Positions 26,038-32,751 of a stretch of 32,751 nt of DNA are shown here, one piece after another. A program made the translations under genes and the position numbers. How positions within the stretch are numbered: the first letter of the stretch is position 1; each line of letters begins with the position of its first letter. The notes below the pieces were generated by a model. That model had not been told where the DNA came from. It ran no database searches and was given only the letters and a program-made list of their open reading frames with translations. The DNA comes from JACMRI01 sp043778625. GTDB taxonomy: Bacteria; Bacteroidota; Bacteroidia; UBA4408. The stretch lies in contig JAYWFU010000020.1 in NCBI GenBank assembly GCA_043778625.1, forward strand, positions 1 through 32,751, written 5' to 3'.

Positions 26038-26802
26038 TTACAATGCTAGTTCTAACAGCACGGGGCAATGGTCGGAGTGAACGGCATCAGGCAATATGGC
26101 CACGCGCGTAATTTTGGTCACTAAATTTTCGGTTATCATATTATAATCAATACGCCAGCCTAAGTTTTTGCTACGTGCTCCCGCTCGATAGGTCCACCAT
26201 GAGTACTGGTAAGGTTCTTTGTTGAGGTGCCTAAACGAATCAACAAAACCATTAGCTACAAAATCATCAAACCAAGCTCGCTCTTCGGGCAAAAAACCAG
26301 AGGAGTTTTCATTAGATTTTGGATTGTGTATATCAATTGCCTTGTGGCAAATATTATAATCGCCACTAATAATTAAGTTCGGAAATTTTGTTTTTAAATT
26401 TTGGGCATACGTATTAAAATCAGCTAACCACTGCATTTTAAATGCTTGACGGTCATCACCACTACTGCCACTGGGGTGGTACACACTCATTACTGAGCAG
26501 GTTTCAAAATCGGCTCTTATCATACGTCCCTCAAAATCGTAGGCGGCTATGCCACAACCATACTCCACGTGCAAGGGTTTTTGTTTGCTCAAAATAGCCA
26601 CGCCACTATATCCTTTTTTTTGCGCACTATAATAGTAGCAGTGGTAGCCAAGGGCTTCAATGGCTGCGGTATCTATTTGTTCGGGTTGGGCTTTAGTTTC
26701 TTGTATGCACACCACATCAGCGTTAGTAGCTTTTAGCCAAGTTAGCCAATCTTTGTTCATGGCACTACGTATGCCGTTAAGGTTATAGGTTATTATTTTC
26801 AT
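26038..26802 (-). CDS. xth: Exodeoxyribonuclease III
   Basis: This 254-residue member of the endonuclease/exonuclease/phosphatase fold is of the ExoIII/ExoA class. It cuts at abasic sites and removes 3' blocks in base excision repair. Signature residues are Asn7 in TYNLNGIRSA, Glu35 in CIQETKAQ, SGVAILSKQ, SVYHPSG, ISGDYNICHKAIDIHNPK and the final SDHCPVLLEL. Length is standard. It is a stand-alone gene with its own promoter immediately upstream. Confidence 0.95.
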   Translation of the reverse strand: MKIITYNLNGIRSAMNKDWLTWLKATNADVVCIQETKAQPEQIDTAAIEALGYHCYYYSAQKKGYSGVAILSKQKPLHVEYGCGIAAYDFEGRMIRADFETCSVMSVYHPSGSSGDDRQAFKMQWLADFNTYAQNLKTKFPNLIISGDYNICHKAIDIHNPKSNENSSGFLPEERAWFDDFVANGFVDSFRHLNKEPYQYSWWTYRAGARSKNLGWRIDYNMITENLVTKITRVAILPDAVHSDHCPVLLELAL

Positions 26803-26825
26803 TACAAGTAGTGTTTTTGGTTACA

Positions 26826-26833
26826 CAAATTTA
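26826..26833 (-). promoter_or_regulatory. -7 box of the xth promoter
   Basis: On the minus strand this reads TAAATTTG, an exact TAnnTTTG match, 23 bases before the xth ATG at 26802. The -33 element is not clear. Confidence 0.45.
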
Positions 26834-27120
26834 GTAGCATTTATTAGTTTTTGCATAAAAGTAAAAAAAAGTACAGTTACATTATTGATTCGTGGCTACA
26901 CTATTCAATACGGACAATAAAGTATCTAATTTATTGTGTTTATAAATACTATACACTACCTAATTGATTATTACAGGCTAGATGCTTAGGTTTAATTCTC
27001 GAATAGAATGTTTCTACAATAGAATAGCTAACATTAAATAGATACATAATAATATTAACATTCAGTACTCCAGTTAATTTTTTAACACGCCATACTAATG
27101 TTGGAATAATAACCGTGTAT

Positions 27121-27158
27121 AAAAAATCCCCTTACAATAACTTGTAAAGGGATTTTTT
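27121..27158. terminator. Terminator downstream of tRNA-His
   Basis: Arms 27121-27137 and 27142-27158 pair over 17 positions with one mismatch and a 4-base loop; core TCCCCTT/AAGGGA-like with A- and T-runs on the two sides. It lies 40 bases beyond the 3' end of the minus-strand tRNA and could work in both directions. Confidence 0.75.
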
Positions 27159-27198
27159 TTAATTGCCTGTGATCACAATCATTTTATGCTTATATAAG

Positions 27199-27274
27199 GG
27201 AGGAAGACGGGGTTCGAACCCGCGACCTCTACTGCCACAAAGTAGCGCTCTAACCAGCTGAGCTACAACCTCCA
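27199..27274 (-). tRNA. tRNA-His (GTG anticodon)
   Basis: On the minus strand the sequence folds as a tRNA. The D arm is TAGCTCAGCTGGTTAGAGC, the anticodon stem CTACT/AGTAG encloses loop TTGTGGC (anticodon GTG, His), and the T arm GCGGG/CCCGT encloses TTCGAAC. The extra 5' G (position -1) pairs with C73, the identity mark of tRNA-His. CCA is not encoded. The acceptor stem has two adjacent T-T oppositions at 5-68 and 6-67, which is unusual. Confidence 0.93.
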
Positions 27275-27287
27275 TATTTGATAATGC

Positions 27288-27295
27288 AAATTTAT
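27288..27295 (-). promoter_or_regulatory. -7 box of the tRNA-His promoter
   Basis: The minus strand reads TAAATTTG, an exact TAnnTTTG match, 14 bases before the tRNA 5' end. This is appropriate for a transcript starting a few bases ahead of the tRNA. Confidence 0.45.
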
Positions 27296-27378
27296 AAAAA
27301 TATTTATAACATGAAAATTTATTTTCAATTATTAAATTTCATTAGTTTATTAATTAATTTCTACGCATTTATTTTTAT

Positions 27379-27386
27379 TAAATTTG
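27379..27386 (+). promoter_or_regulatory. Possible -7 box for the M4 peptidase gene
   Basis: TAAATTTG is an exact TAnnTTTG match 173 bases before the ATG at 27560, implying a long AT-rich leader. No -33 TTTG was found at the right distance, so a nearer unrecognised promoter is equally possible. Confidence 0.25.
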
Positions 27387-27508
27387 TATATACATTATAA
27401 AAAATAAGCCTTTGTCATTTTGTTTTTCCTCAAATAGTTGAGATAAAAATAACAAATCTGGTATATTATCACATTTATTATTTCAACTGATTTAAAATTA
27501 TTACATTT

Positions 27509-27532
27509 AATTAATCAATTAATCAATTAATT
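27509..27532 (+). repeat. Three tandem copies of AATTAATC-like 8-mer
   Basis: AATTAATC, AATTAATC and AATTAATT run head to tail in the leader of the M4 peptidase gene, 28 bases before its ATG. It is a simple AT-rich repeat that could vary in copy number. Confidence 0.5.
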
Positions 27533-27559
27533 ATTAACTCTCGTAATAAGATAATAAGC

Positions 27560-30301
27560 ATGAAAAACAATTTACTAAAAACAATAACTACTACTTTAGT
27601 AATAACGGTTAGTTCATTTGCTAATGCTCAAAAAGTAGCATTCCCAAACAGCCTTGAAATAGTTAGCTATAGTAAGGAAACTAACTTGCCTAACTTCATA
27701 AAACTAAAAGAGGGGAAACAAATAACCGCTAATAATTTTACAGCATGGGCTAGTGTTACGTTAAATTTACCAAAAAACTCATCGTTTAAACCGTATGAAA
27801 CATTTAATGATTTACTTGGCTATTCACATACACGTTATAAGCAATATGTTAATAACTTACCTATTGAGGGTACTATGCTTATTAGCCATAGTAATAATGA
27901 TAAAATAACAGCTATCAATGGAGATTATGTGCAGCAATTACAATCAACTTACACCACTAATATTACTGAGGCTAAAGCATTACAATACGCATTGAAAAAA
28001 GTAAATGCAACTAGGTATATGTGGCAAGGCAATAGTAATGATAATGTATTTAACAAACAACGTAGTACCTATTACCCCAAAGGAGAGTTGGTAGTGGTGC
28101 ATAAGCGAGGTGCCGATTATACTGCTAAAAATATGCGCTTGGCCTACAAGTTTAATATATATGCTCAGCAACCCTTATATAAAGCTAATGTGTGTATTGA
28201 TGCAACTACAGGCGAGTTTTTAAGCGAAGAACAATTAATACATACGGGTGATGTAGTAGGTACATCTATTACAAAATACAGTGGTACAGTAACTATGACG
28301 AGCGATAACGTAGGGGCAGGACAATACGAGTTACACGAAACTGGTAGAGGAAACGGAATAACTACACGTAACCAACAAAATACAACAAGTGGCGCAGATA
28401 TTGCTTTTACTAGTGCATCAAGCACATGGACTACCACTGGTACTGACCAAGCTGCTACCGATGCACATTGGGGTGCCGAAATGGCGTATGATTATTATAA
28501 AAACAAACACAATCGCAATAGTATTGATAATGCAGGTTTTGCGCTCACGAGCTATGTTCATTATGATGTTAATCTTGTAAATGCATTTTGGGATGGAGTT
28601 GAAATGGTGTATGGTGATGGTAACCCGTCGCAAGGATTTGATATAATGACTGCATTAGATGTATGTGGGCACGAAATTACTCACGGTTTGGTAACTTATA
28701 GTGCAGCACTTAGCGGTGGAGGAATGGGTGAACCCGACGCTCTTAATGAAGGCTTTGCTGATATTTTTGGTACTTCTATTGAGGCCTTTGCTCGCCCGTC
28801 ACAAAATGATTGGTTAATGGGAGCCGATATTATGGCGAGTGGTTCAGGATTACGGAACTTAAAAAATCCAAAACTAAGAAACGACCCCGATACTTACCTA
28901 GGTACTAATTGGGATCCTGCGGGCGAACCTCACAAAAATGCAACTCCTGTTGGACACTGGTATTATTTATTATGCCAAGGCGGAAGCGGTACTAACGACA
29001 TTAACAATACCTACACTGTTACAGGAATAACAATAGCGAAGGCCGAAAAAATTGCTTTTAGAGGCCTTACAGTATATGGTACGCCAAGCACATCTTACGC
29101 TGATGCTCGTACATACACTATACAGGCCGCTACAGATTTATATGGCGTATGCTCGGCTGAATTACAAGCTACTACCAATGCATGGTATGCAATAGGTGTG
29201 GGGGCTGCTTTTGTGGGAGCTGCACCAGCACCAGCATTCACAGCCAATACCACAATATGCGCTTTGCCTGCTAATATTCAGTTTATGAATACAAGCGTTG
29301 GCGCTACTACCTATACTTGGAATTTTGGCGATGGAAGTGCAACCAGCACTGCTACAAGTCCAAGCCATAGTTATACAACAGCAGGTACTTACACCGTTAC
29401 ACTAACAGCAAGCGGAGGTACTTGTGGTGGTGGAAGCACTAATACAATTACACAAGTAATAAATTTGACTACAGCAACTGCAGCAAGCATACCACTGGTA
29501 GAAGGATTTGAAACTAATAGTAGCTTGCCCACAGCTTGGTCGTTAGCTAACTCTGACGCTGATGCTGCTTGGCAAATATCAACCTTAGCTGCTAAAACAG
29601 GCGTAAATAGTATTGGCCTTAATAATTGTAACGGAAATGGTAATGCTGATATGACTGGAAAAAAAGATAGATTTTATACTAACCCCTATAATTTTTCAAC
29701 TGCTACAAATCCTGTACTAACTTTTGATGTTGGCTACACCACCATATCATCAGGAGGTATAACCTATACTGATACACTTGTAGTGTACGCATCAAACGAT
29801 TGCGGTGCTACCTGGAATAGTGTGTACTACAAAGGCGGAACTGATTTAGCAACAGCCCCTAACGTAGTTGCAGGGTCGGGTTCGTCAGCTTGTTGGGCAC
29901 CCGCCACAAGCGAGTGGCGTAACGAAAGTATTAGTTTAACAGCCTATGCGGGTAATGCCAACGTTATGTTTGCCGTTGAAAACCGCTCAGGCTGGGGGCA
30001 ATGGCTGTTTTTAGATAACATAAATATTAATAGTACGGCTACCGTAGCTATTAGCGAAAAATTATTAAACCACGGCATTATCATGTACCCTAATCCCGTA
30101 CATGATAATGTAACAATTACACCCACCCAAAATAGTACTAGCCTAACGCTAACCAATTTGCTAGGGCAAACAGTAGCTGAAACAGCAGGACTTACAACGC
30201 TTAGTACAATAAGTACAAGCCACTTGAGTAACGGAATGTATGTGCTAAAAATAACCTTAGTTGATGGCACTACTCAAGAGTTAAAAATTGTAAAAGAATA
30301 A
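27560..30301 (+). CDS. M4 (thermolysin-type) metallopeptidase with PKD and T9SS domains
   Basis: This 913-residue secreted protease has a signal peptide (MKNNLLKTITTTLVITVSSFANA), then an FTP/PepSY-type propeptide to about 230. The thermolysin-like catalytic domain follows (about 240-550). Zinc ligands are HEITH (371-375) and Glu397 in ALNEGFAD; EPHKNATPVGHWYY carries the late active-site histidine. A PKD domain covers about 555-630 (TYTWNFGDGSATSTATSPSH). A jelly-roll, choice-of-anchor-like module spans about 640-825 (LVEGFETNSSLPTAWSLANS), and the type A T9SS sorting domain begins at IIMYPNPVHDN (about 839-849) and runs to the end. It should be secreted through the outer membrane and matured by propeptide removal. 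It stands alone between two tRNA genes. Confidence 0.95.
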   Translation: MKNNLLKTITTTLVITVSSFANAQKVAFPNSLEIVSYSKETNLPNFIKLKEGKQITANNFTAWASVTLNLPKNSSFKPYETFNDLLGYSHTRYKQYVNNLPIEGTMLISHSNNDKITAINGDYVQQLQSTYTTNITEAKALQYALKKVNATRYMWQGNSNDNVFNKQRSTYYPKGELVVVHKRGADYTAKNMRLAYKFNIYAQQPLYKANVCIDATTGEFLSEEQLIHTGDVVGTSITKYSGTVTMTSDNVGAGQYELHETGRGNGITTRNQQNTTSGADIAFTSASSTWTTTGTDQAATDAHWGAEMAYDYYKNKHNRNSIDNAGFALTSYVHYDVNLVNAFWDGVEMVYGDGNPSQGFDIMTALDVCGHEITHGLVTYSAALSGGGMGEPDALNEGFADIFGTSIEAFARPSQNDWLMGADIMASGSGLRNLKNPKLRNDPDTYLGTNWDPAGEPHKNATPVGHWYYLLCQGGSGTNDINNTYTVTGITIAKAEKIAFRGLTVYGTPSTSYADARTYTIQAATDLYGVCSAELQATTNAWYAIGVGAAFVGAAPAPAFTANTTICALPANIQFMNTSVGATTYTWNFGDGSATSTATSPSHSYTTAGTYTVTLTASGGTCGGGSTNTITQVINLTTATAASIPLVEGFETNSSLPTAWSLANSDADAAWQISTLAAKTGVNSIGLNNCNGNGNADMTGKKDRFYTNPYNFSTATNPVLTFDVGYTTISSGGITYTDTLVVYASNDCGATWNSVYYKGGTDLATAPNVVAGSGSSACWAPATSEWRNESISLTAYAGNANVMFAVENRSGWGQWLFLDNININSTATVAISEKLLNHGIIMYPNPVHDNVTITPTQNSTSLTLTNLLGQTVAETAGLTTLSTISTSHLSNGMYVLKITLVDGTTQELKIVKE

Positions 30302-30336
30302 TTAAAATAAATTAGTGATAAAATAAAAATCTTTGC

Positions 30337-30344
30337 TAAGTTTG
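30337..30344 (+). promoter_or_regulatory. -7 box of the tRNA-Met promoter
   Basis: TAAGTTTG is an exact TAnnTTTG match 22 bases before the tRNA-Met 5' end. A weak TTAG lies near the -33 position. This suggests the tRNA is transcribed on its own, not from the protease gene. Confidence 0.5.
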
Positions 30345-30366
30345 CACCGCTTAATAATTAAAGCAT

Positions 30367-30440
30367 GGCGGGATAGCTCAGCTGGTTAGAGCACAGGATT
30401 CATAACCCTGAGGTCACGAGTTCAAGTCTCGTTTCCGCTA
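30367..30440 (+). tRNA. tRNA-Met (CAT anticodon)
   Basis: Acceptor arms GGCGGGA and TTCCGCT pair with G-T at 1-72 and 6-67. The D arm is TAGCTCAGCTGGTTAGAGC, the anticodon loop TTCATAA gives CAT, and the T arm ACGAG/CTCGT encloses TTCAAGT. The discriminator is A73 and CCA is not encoded. The weak 1-72 pair could recall initiator tRNA, but the anticodon stem lacks three G-C pairs, so elongator Met is preferred; Ile2 (lysidine) cannot be strictly ruled out. Confidence 0.92.
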
Positions 30441-30441
30441 C

Positions 30442-30479
30442 AAAAAAAGCTTTAGACAAAATTGTCTAAAGCTTTTTTT
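30442..30479 (+). terminator. Terminator of tRNA-Met
   Basis: Arms 30442-30458 and 30463-30479 are perfect complements over 17 bp with a 4-base loop. The stem core GCTTTAGACA is followed by an eight-base T-run ending at 30480. It starts two bases after the tRNA. Confidence 0.88.
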
Positions 30480-30480
30480 T

Positions 30481-30807
30481 ATTGTGGACTGTGTAATTTA
30501 CTTATTAGGCGCATTACAATTACCACCTTGTTAATTTCAGCGGTTCGATTTTTTCAAAACTCAATCGGTTTATTTAAGTGTTAATCTTCATTTTTTCGAG
30601 ACAATACTTTGTGTTGAATTTAGTGTACAATTCTTTTTCTAAGTTGCATAACGGAAACAAAGTAACTTCACAAACACCATGATGTTAAGCTGTATACGAA
30701 TAGTGCTAGTGATGCTCCTTTGTAAACCTTAAAGCTACTTATACACCTGTGTTTTATTTATATATGCAGTTATTTATTTTATTATAAGCTATATTATTTA
30801 TAACGCA
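30481..30807. other. AT-rich intergenic region
   Basis: About 330 bases without a credible gene or clear structure on either strand. It is downstream of both the tRNA-Met terminator and the minus-strand WYL fragment, so it may be old gene debris, but nothing recognisable was read. Confidence 0.4.
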
Positions 30808-31326
30808 CTACGCATAATTGCGTAAGGTATGAGTATAAATAGCTATCATTTCTTTTACTAAAGTTTTGGGCGAATTTATTTTAATAGTTTCGCCGTAGCT
30901 TAATAATTCTACTAATAAGTCATAGGTTACAAACACTGTAATTTCAAATGTAGTGTGGCTTTTAGTAACCTTAATTACCCTTTGCGAGGTATGTAATGGG
31001 TAATTAATTATGTAGTTAGCTTGCCCGTTATCAAAGGTAAATGTAATGGCTTGAGGCGTTTCGTTGGTGGGTAGTATAATGCCGAAACAGTGAGTAAAGT
31101 AGTTTGGTAAGTCAATAGCAGTAGGTAGTTTAAATTTTGTTTTGCGAAGGTGCACACTTTCTACACGGTCGAGGGCGTAGGTACGTAAGCCATTATCAGT
31201 GCTATTGTGCTTAGCGCACAATACGTACCAGCGCCCTTTATTTTGCTTTAGCAAATAGGGTTGTATAACTACGGTGGTTGCCTCTGTTTTGTTCTGTCTT
31301 TGGTACGTTGGTTTGGAAGCTGTTTT
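30808..31326 (-). pseudogene. WYL-domain regulator, N-terminally truncated
   Basis: The frame encodes the end of a WYL-domain transcriptional regulator. VVIQPYLLKQNKGRWYVLCA is the WYL core, followed by LRTYALDRVESVHL and a C-terminal part ending LRNYA. Full-length WYL regulators have an N-terminal winged helix and about 300 residues; here only about 170 codons are open, up to a TGA at 31327-31329. No ATG precedes the WYL core, and only a TTG at 31254 is available. The DNA-binding half is therefore missing. The break coincides with a repeat-like block that also touches the end of the next gene, so the N-terminal half appears to have been lost by recombination. Confidence 0.75.
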
Positions 31327-31390
31327 TCATTTTTTGCGTTGGCTCTGGGTGTTGGCAAAATGCAAATGTGCTACCAAATGCGTTGGCTAT
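31270..31390. repeat. Probable interspersed repeat at a gene-break junction
   Basis: The block contains GCGTTGGCT twice (31336-31344 and 31380-31388), GTTGGCAAAATGCAAATGTG between them, and further GTTGG units to the left. It starts where the WYL regulator loses sequence and ends at the stop codon of the TOPRIM gene (the TAG is formed from its last bases). The GTTGGC-rich pattern resembles repeats I associate with Bacteroidota genomes, from memory only. Confidence 0.45.
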
Positions 31391-32139
31391 ATTTGTCTAA
31401 ATTTCCTTTGTAATCTCATAATTTCATCAAGTAATAATTCAAAGTTGTCAAAGTCTGCGTCTAAAAATGTTTCATAATTGTCCTCAATTATACCTTTGGG
31501 GTTTTGTATGCTACTTAAACTTTTAAAAGTCGAAGCAGTGTCGACTATTTTTACAAATGCAGGTTTGTATGCCGTTACAGGAAAATAGTCCTCAGTAAAG
31601 AATTCTGTTGTTGCAGACCACTCTGCAGTTTTAGGATGCTTCATTGTCATTACGTTTGGTGTCAGTGTTACTTTTAGAACCTTATTTACACTTTTAATTC
31701 CATCTTCGCCTGCTTTGTCATTGTCGAATGTTGCTATACACAACTGGGTTGGTCTAATGTATGGAATGATTATCTGATTTAATACAGCAGCAACATTTCC
31801 TGCACCGCCACAGTTAATAATTGTAACGTCAAAGTTGTCGTACTTAGGTGCTTTTGTTCGCTTAAGCACGTCAATTGCTTTTGAAAAATATTTGTAATCA
31901 TTTGTTCCTTCAACCAGTAATATATCTTTTGTGGTTGCAAAAGCTAAAGTAGCATCCATCAGTGTAAACGCGCCTTCGGAAAGTTTTTCAATAGCTTTCA
32001 CTTTTTCAACGGGGATTACTTCTAATCCATCTGCTCCATTACTCAAAATTCTAATATTTTCGTCTTTAATACTGTGAAGTAAAGCAGGTGAATGTGTTGT
32101 TAATACAGAAAAATGATTCGGTATGTCAAGGTATTTTTT
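31387..32139 (-). pseudogene. C-terminal half of an OLD-like ATPase/TOPRIM nuclease
   Basis: The upstream part of the frame reads VLTTHSPALLHSIKDENIRI, which is the end of an SMC-like ABC ATPase domain (H-loop TTHSP). A TOPRIM domain follows: LLVEGTNDYKYF (catalytic Glu), NCGGAGNV and TFDNDKAGEDG (acidic pair), ending LMRLQRKFRQ-like. This is the order of OLD-family proteins, which couple an ATPase to a DNA-cutting TOPRIM domain and often serve in phage defence. Walker A, the signature motif and Walker B are absent. The frame merges at about 32140 with the inverted-repeat element. An ATG at 32046 could start a TOPRIM-only protein, but a relic is more likely. Confidence 0.7.
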
Positions 32140-32140
32140 C

Positions 32141-32297
32141 CCCTGCTGGCGCGAGCATTCTGCTCGTGTCCGCTATAATTGTAACTACTTTTATTCTTAT
32201 CCACTTTTATTTTAAACACACTACTTTTTATTGAATACGAGCAACATGCTCGCGCTAGCCTAAACTACACGGTTACCTAACGCTCGCACCAGCAGGA
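32141..32297. mobile_element. MITE/REP-like element of about 157 bp with inverted ends
   Basis: The left end CCTGCTGGCGCGAGCATT (from 32142) is matched, inverted, by TAACGCTCGCACCAGCAGG (32278-32296) with two differences. Just inside the left end is a hairpin with arms 32148-32157 and 32161-32170 (loop TTC). A second, inverted copy lies at 32235-32260 (arms 32238-32243 and 32247-32252, loop ACA). GC-rich ends flank an AT-rich centre. No open frame is inside. Such paired REP units can be mobilised by RAYT-type transposases; that link is inference. The element interrupts one gene fragment on each side. Confidence 0.65.
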
Positions 32298-32751
32298 GGC
32301 TTCGTTAGAGGAAAGCTCCATTGATTTTAAAGCTGATATTTTATTGCGATTTATAAAATTTTCCATCGCCTGACGAGTACCTGATCCTTTTTCTCTAAAT
32401 ATTAACAGTAAATTTTCAAATGTATCGGCAGGTTTAAGTCCCTTTTTAAATTTTGACTTTGCGTTACCTACCAAGTATAATTTATTTTGTAATAAATCCA
32501 GCCTCTCAACATTAAGTGTAGTGGGCAAAATAGAAACAAGAGCGAAATAAACCTCATTATTCTCAAGACTCTCAAGCACCTTTTTTATTAGTTACATCCA
32601 TTAATAACGCTATCCCAGTATGCTGTTTCATAAAATCGGATAGGAAATAAGGCATTATACCAATTTGAAATTTTAAGTAGTCCAATTAATTGCTTCAAAA
32701 ACATATGAGTATGAGCAAATACTTTTTACAATTTCCTCAGATAATTTATTG
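32277..32751 (-). pseudogene. LysR-type regulator, frameshifted and C-terminally truncated
   Basis: On the minus strand three frames together read as the substrate-binding part of a LysR-type regulator. EEIVKSICSYSYVFEAINW (from about 32745) comes first. After a frame change near 32680, YLKFQIGIMPYFLSDFMKQH and LLMDVTNKK follow. After a second change in the A6 run near 32583-32588, VLESLENNEVYFALVSILP, LYLVGNA and FREKGSGTRQAMENFI complete the segment. Sequence identity to LysR proteins ends at LSSNEA; the remaining residues (SCWCER and stop) are encoded by the inverted-repeat element. The DNA-binding N-terminus would lie beyond the window. This is a clear relic. Confidence 0.75.

Larger units (their letters stand above)
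26803..27198. other. Intergenic region between xth and tRNA-His
   Basis: This AT-rich stretch of about 400 bases has no credible open frame. The left end holds the xth promoter and the right end the hairpin at 27121-27158. Nothing else was recognised. Confidence 0.5.

Noticed and set aside
27509..27532. Tandem 8-mers as a CRISPR-like or iteron array
   Set aside because: Units are too short, contiguous without spacers and low-complexity AT sequence.
32279..32294. CWCER tail of the LysR fragment as a cysteine motif
   Set aside because: These codons come from the inverted-repeat element and not from a conserved protein segment.

Overview
The window is from a member of the Bacteroidota. The evidence is an AT-rich genome, two proteins with C-terminal type IX secretion (T9SS, Por) sorting domains, lipoproteins with Bacteroidota-style lipoboxes, a lack of Shine-Dalgarno sequences, and several matches to the Bacteroidota -7 promoter box TAnnTTTG. 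Family level cannot be fixed from the sequence; the gene content would suit a Chitinophagia or Sphingobacteriia-like lineage.

Layout. 1-5069: a very large secreted protein (alpha/beta-hydrolase region, beta-helix, T9SS tail) whose 5' end lies outside the window and whose frame is broken twice near 230 and 340. 5070-5652: a non-coding stretch with two long perfect hairpins, a third terminator-like hairpin and a decayed gene remnant. 5653-13789: seven same-strand genes with short gaps. They encode a Wza-like export lipoprotein, a Wzc-like tyrosine kinase/co-polymerase, RmlC, a WecA/TagO-type lipid-linked sugar-phosphate transferase, a MltD-like lytic transglycosylase, a 3-phosphoglycerate dehydrogenase-like enzyme and a DUF1015 protein. 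This is a capsule/exopolysaccharide assembly module running into serine metabolism genes and ending at a strong hairpin at 13981-14021.

14104-18474: sucA (2-oxoglutarate dehydrogenase E1) followed by a small envelope protein, an Mpo1/DUF962-like membrane protein and another secreted beta-barrel-like protein. 18791-20818: a tight three-gene operon with its own promoter. It encodes an exported, divergent YidD-like protein and two exported proteins that resemble each other in a C-terminal PGxG membrane segment. This is the most novel-looking unit in the window. 20793-26802, minus strand: tsaE, an AT-rich inverted repeat, a two-domain M16 peptidase, a cytochrome-c/beta-propeller lipoprotein with a CX4CH haem motif, and exonuclease III. 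27199-30440: tRNA-His (minus), a secreted M4 metallopeptidase with PKD and T9SS domains, and tRNA-Met, with terminators.

30808-32751 is a genomic graveyard on the minus strand: a WYL regulator lacking its N-terminus, a probable interspersed repeat, the C-terminal half of an OLD-like ATPase/TOPRIM nuclease, a MITE/REP-like element of about 157 bp with inverted ends, and a frameshifted, truncated LysR-type regulator. The repeats sit exactly at the points where the genes are broken, which suggests recombination or insertion there. No CRISPR array, rRNA, phage or complete insertion sequence is visible.
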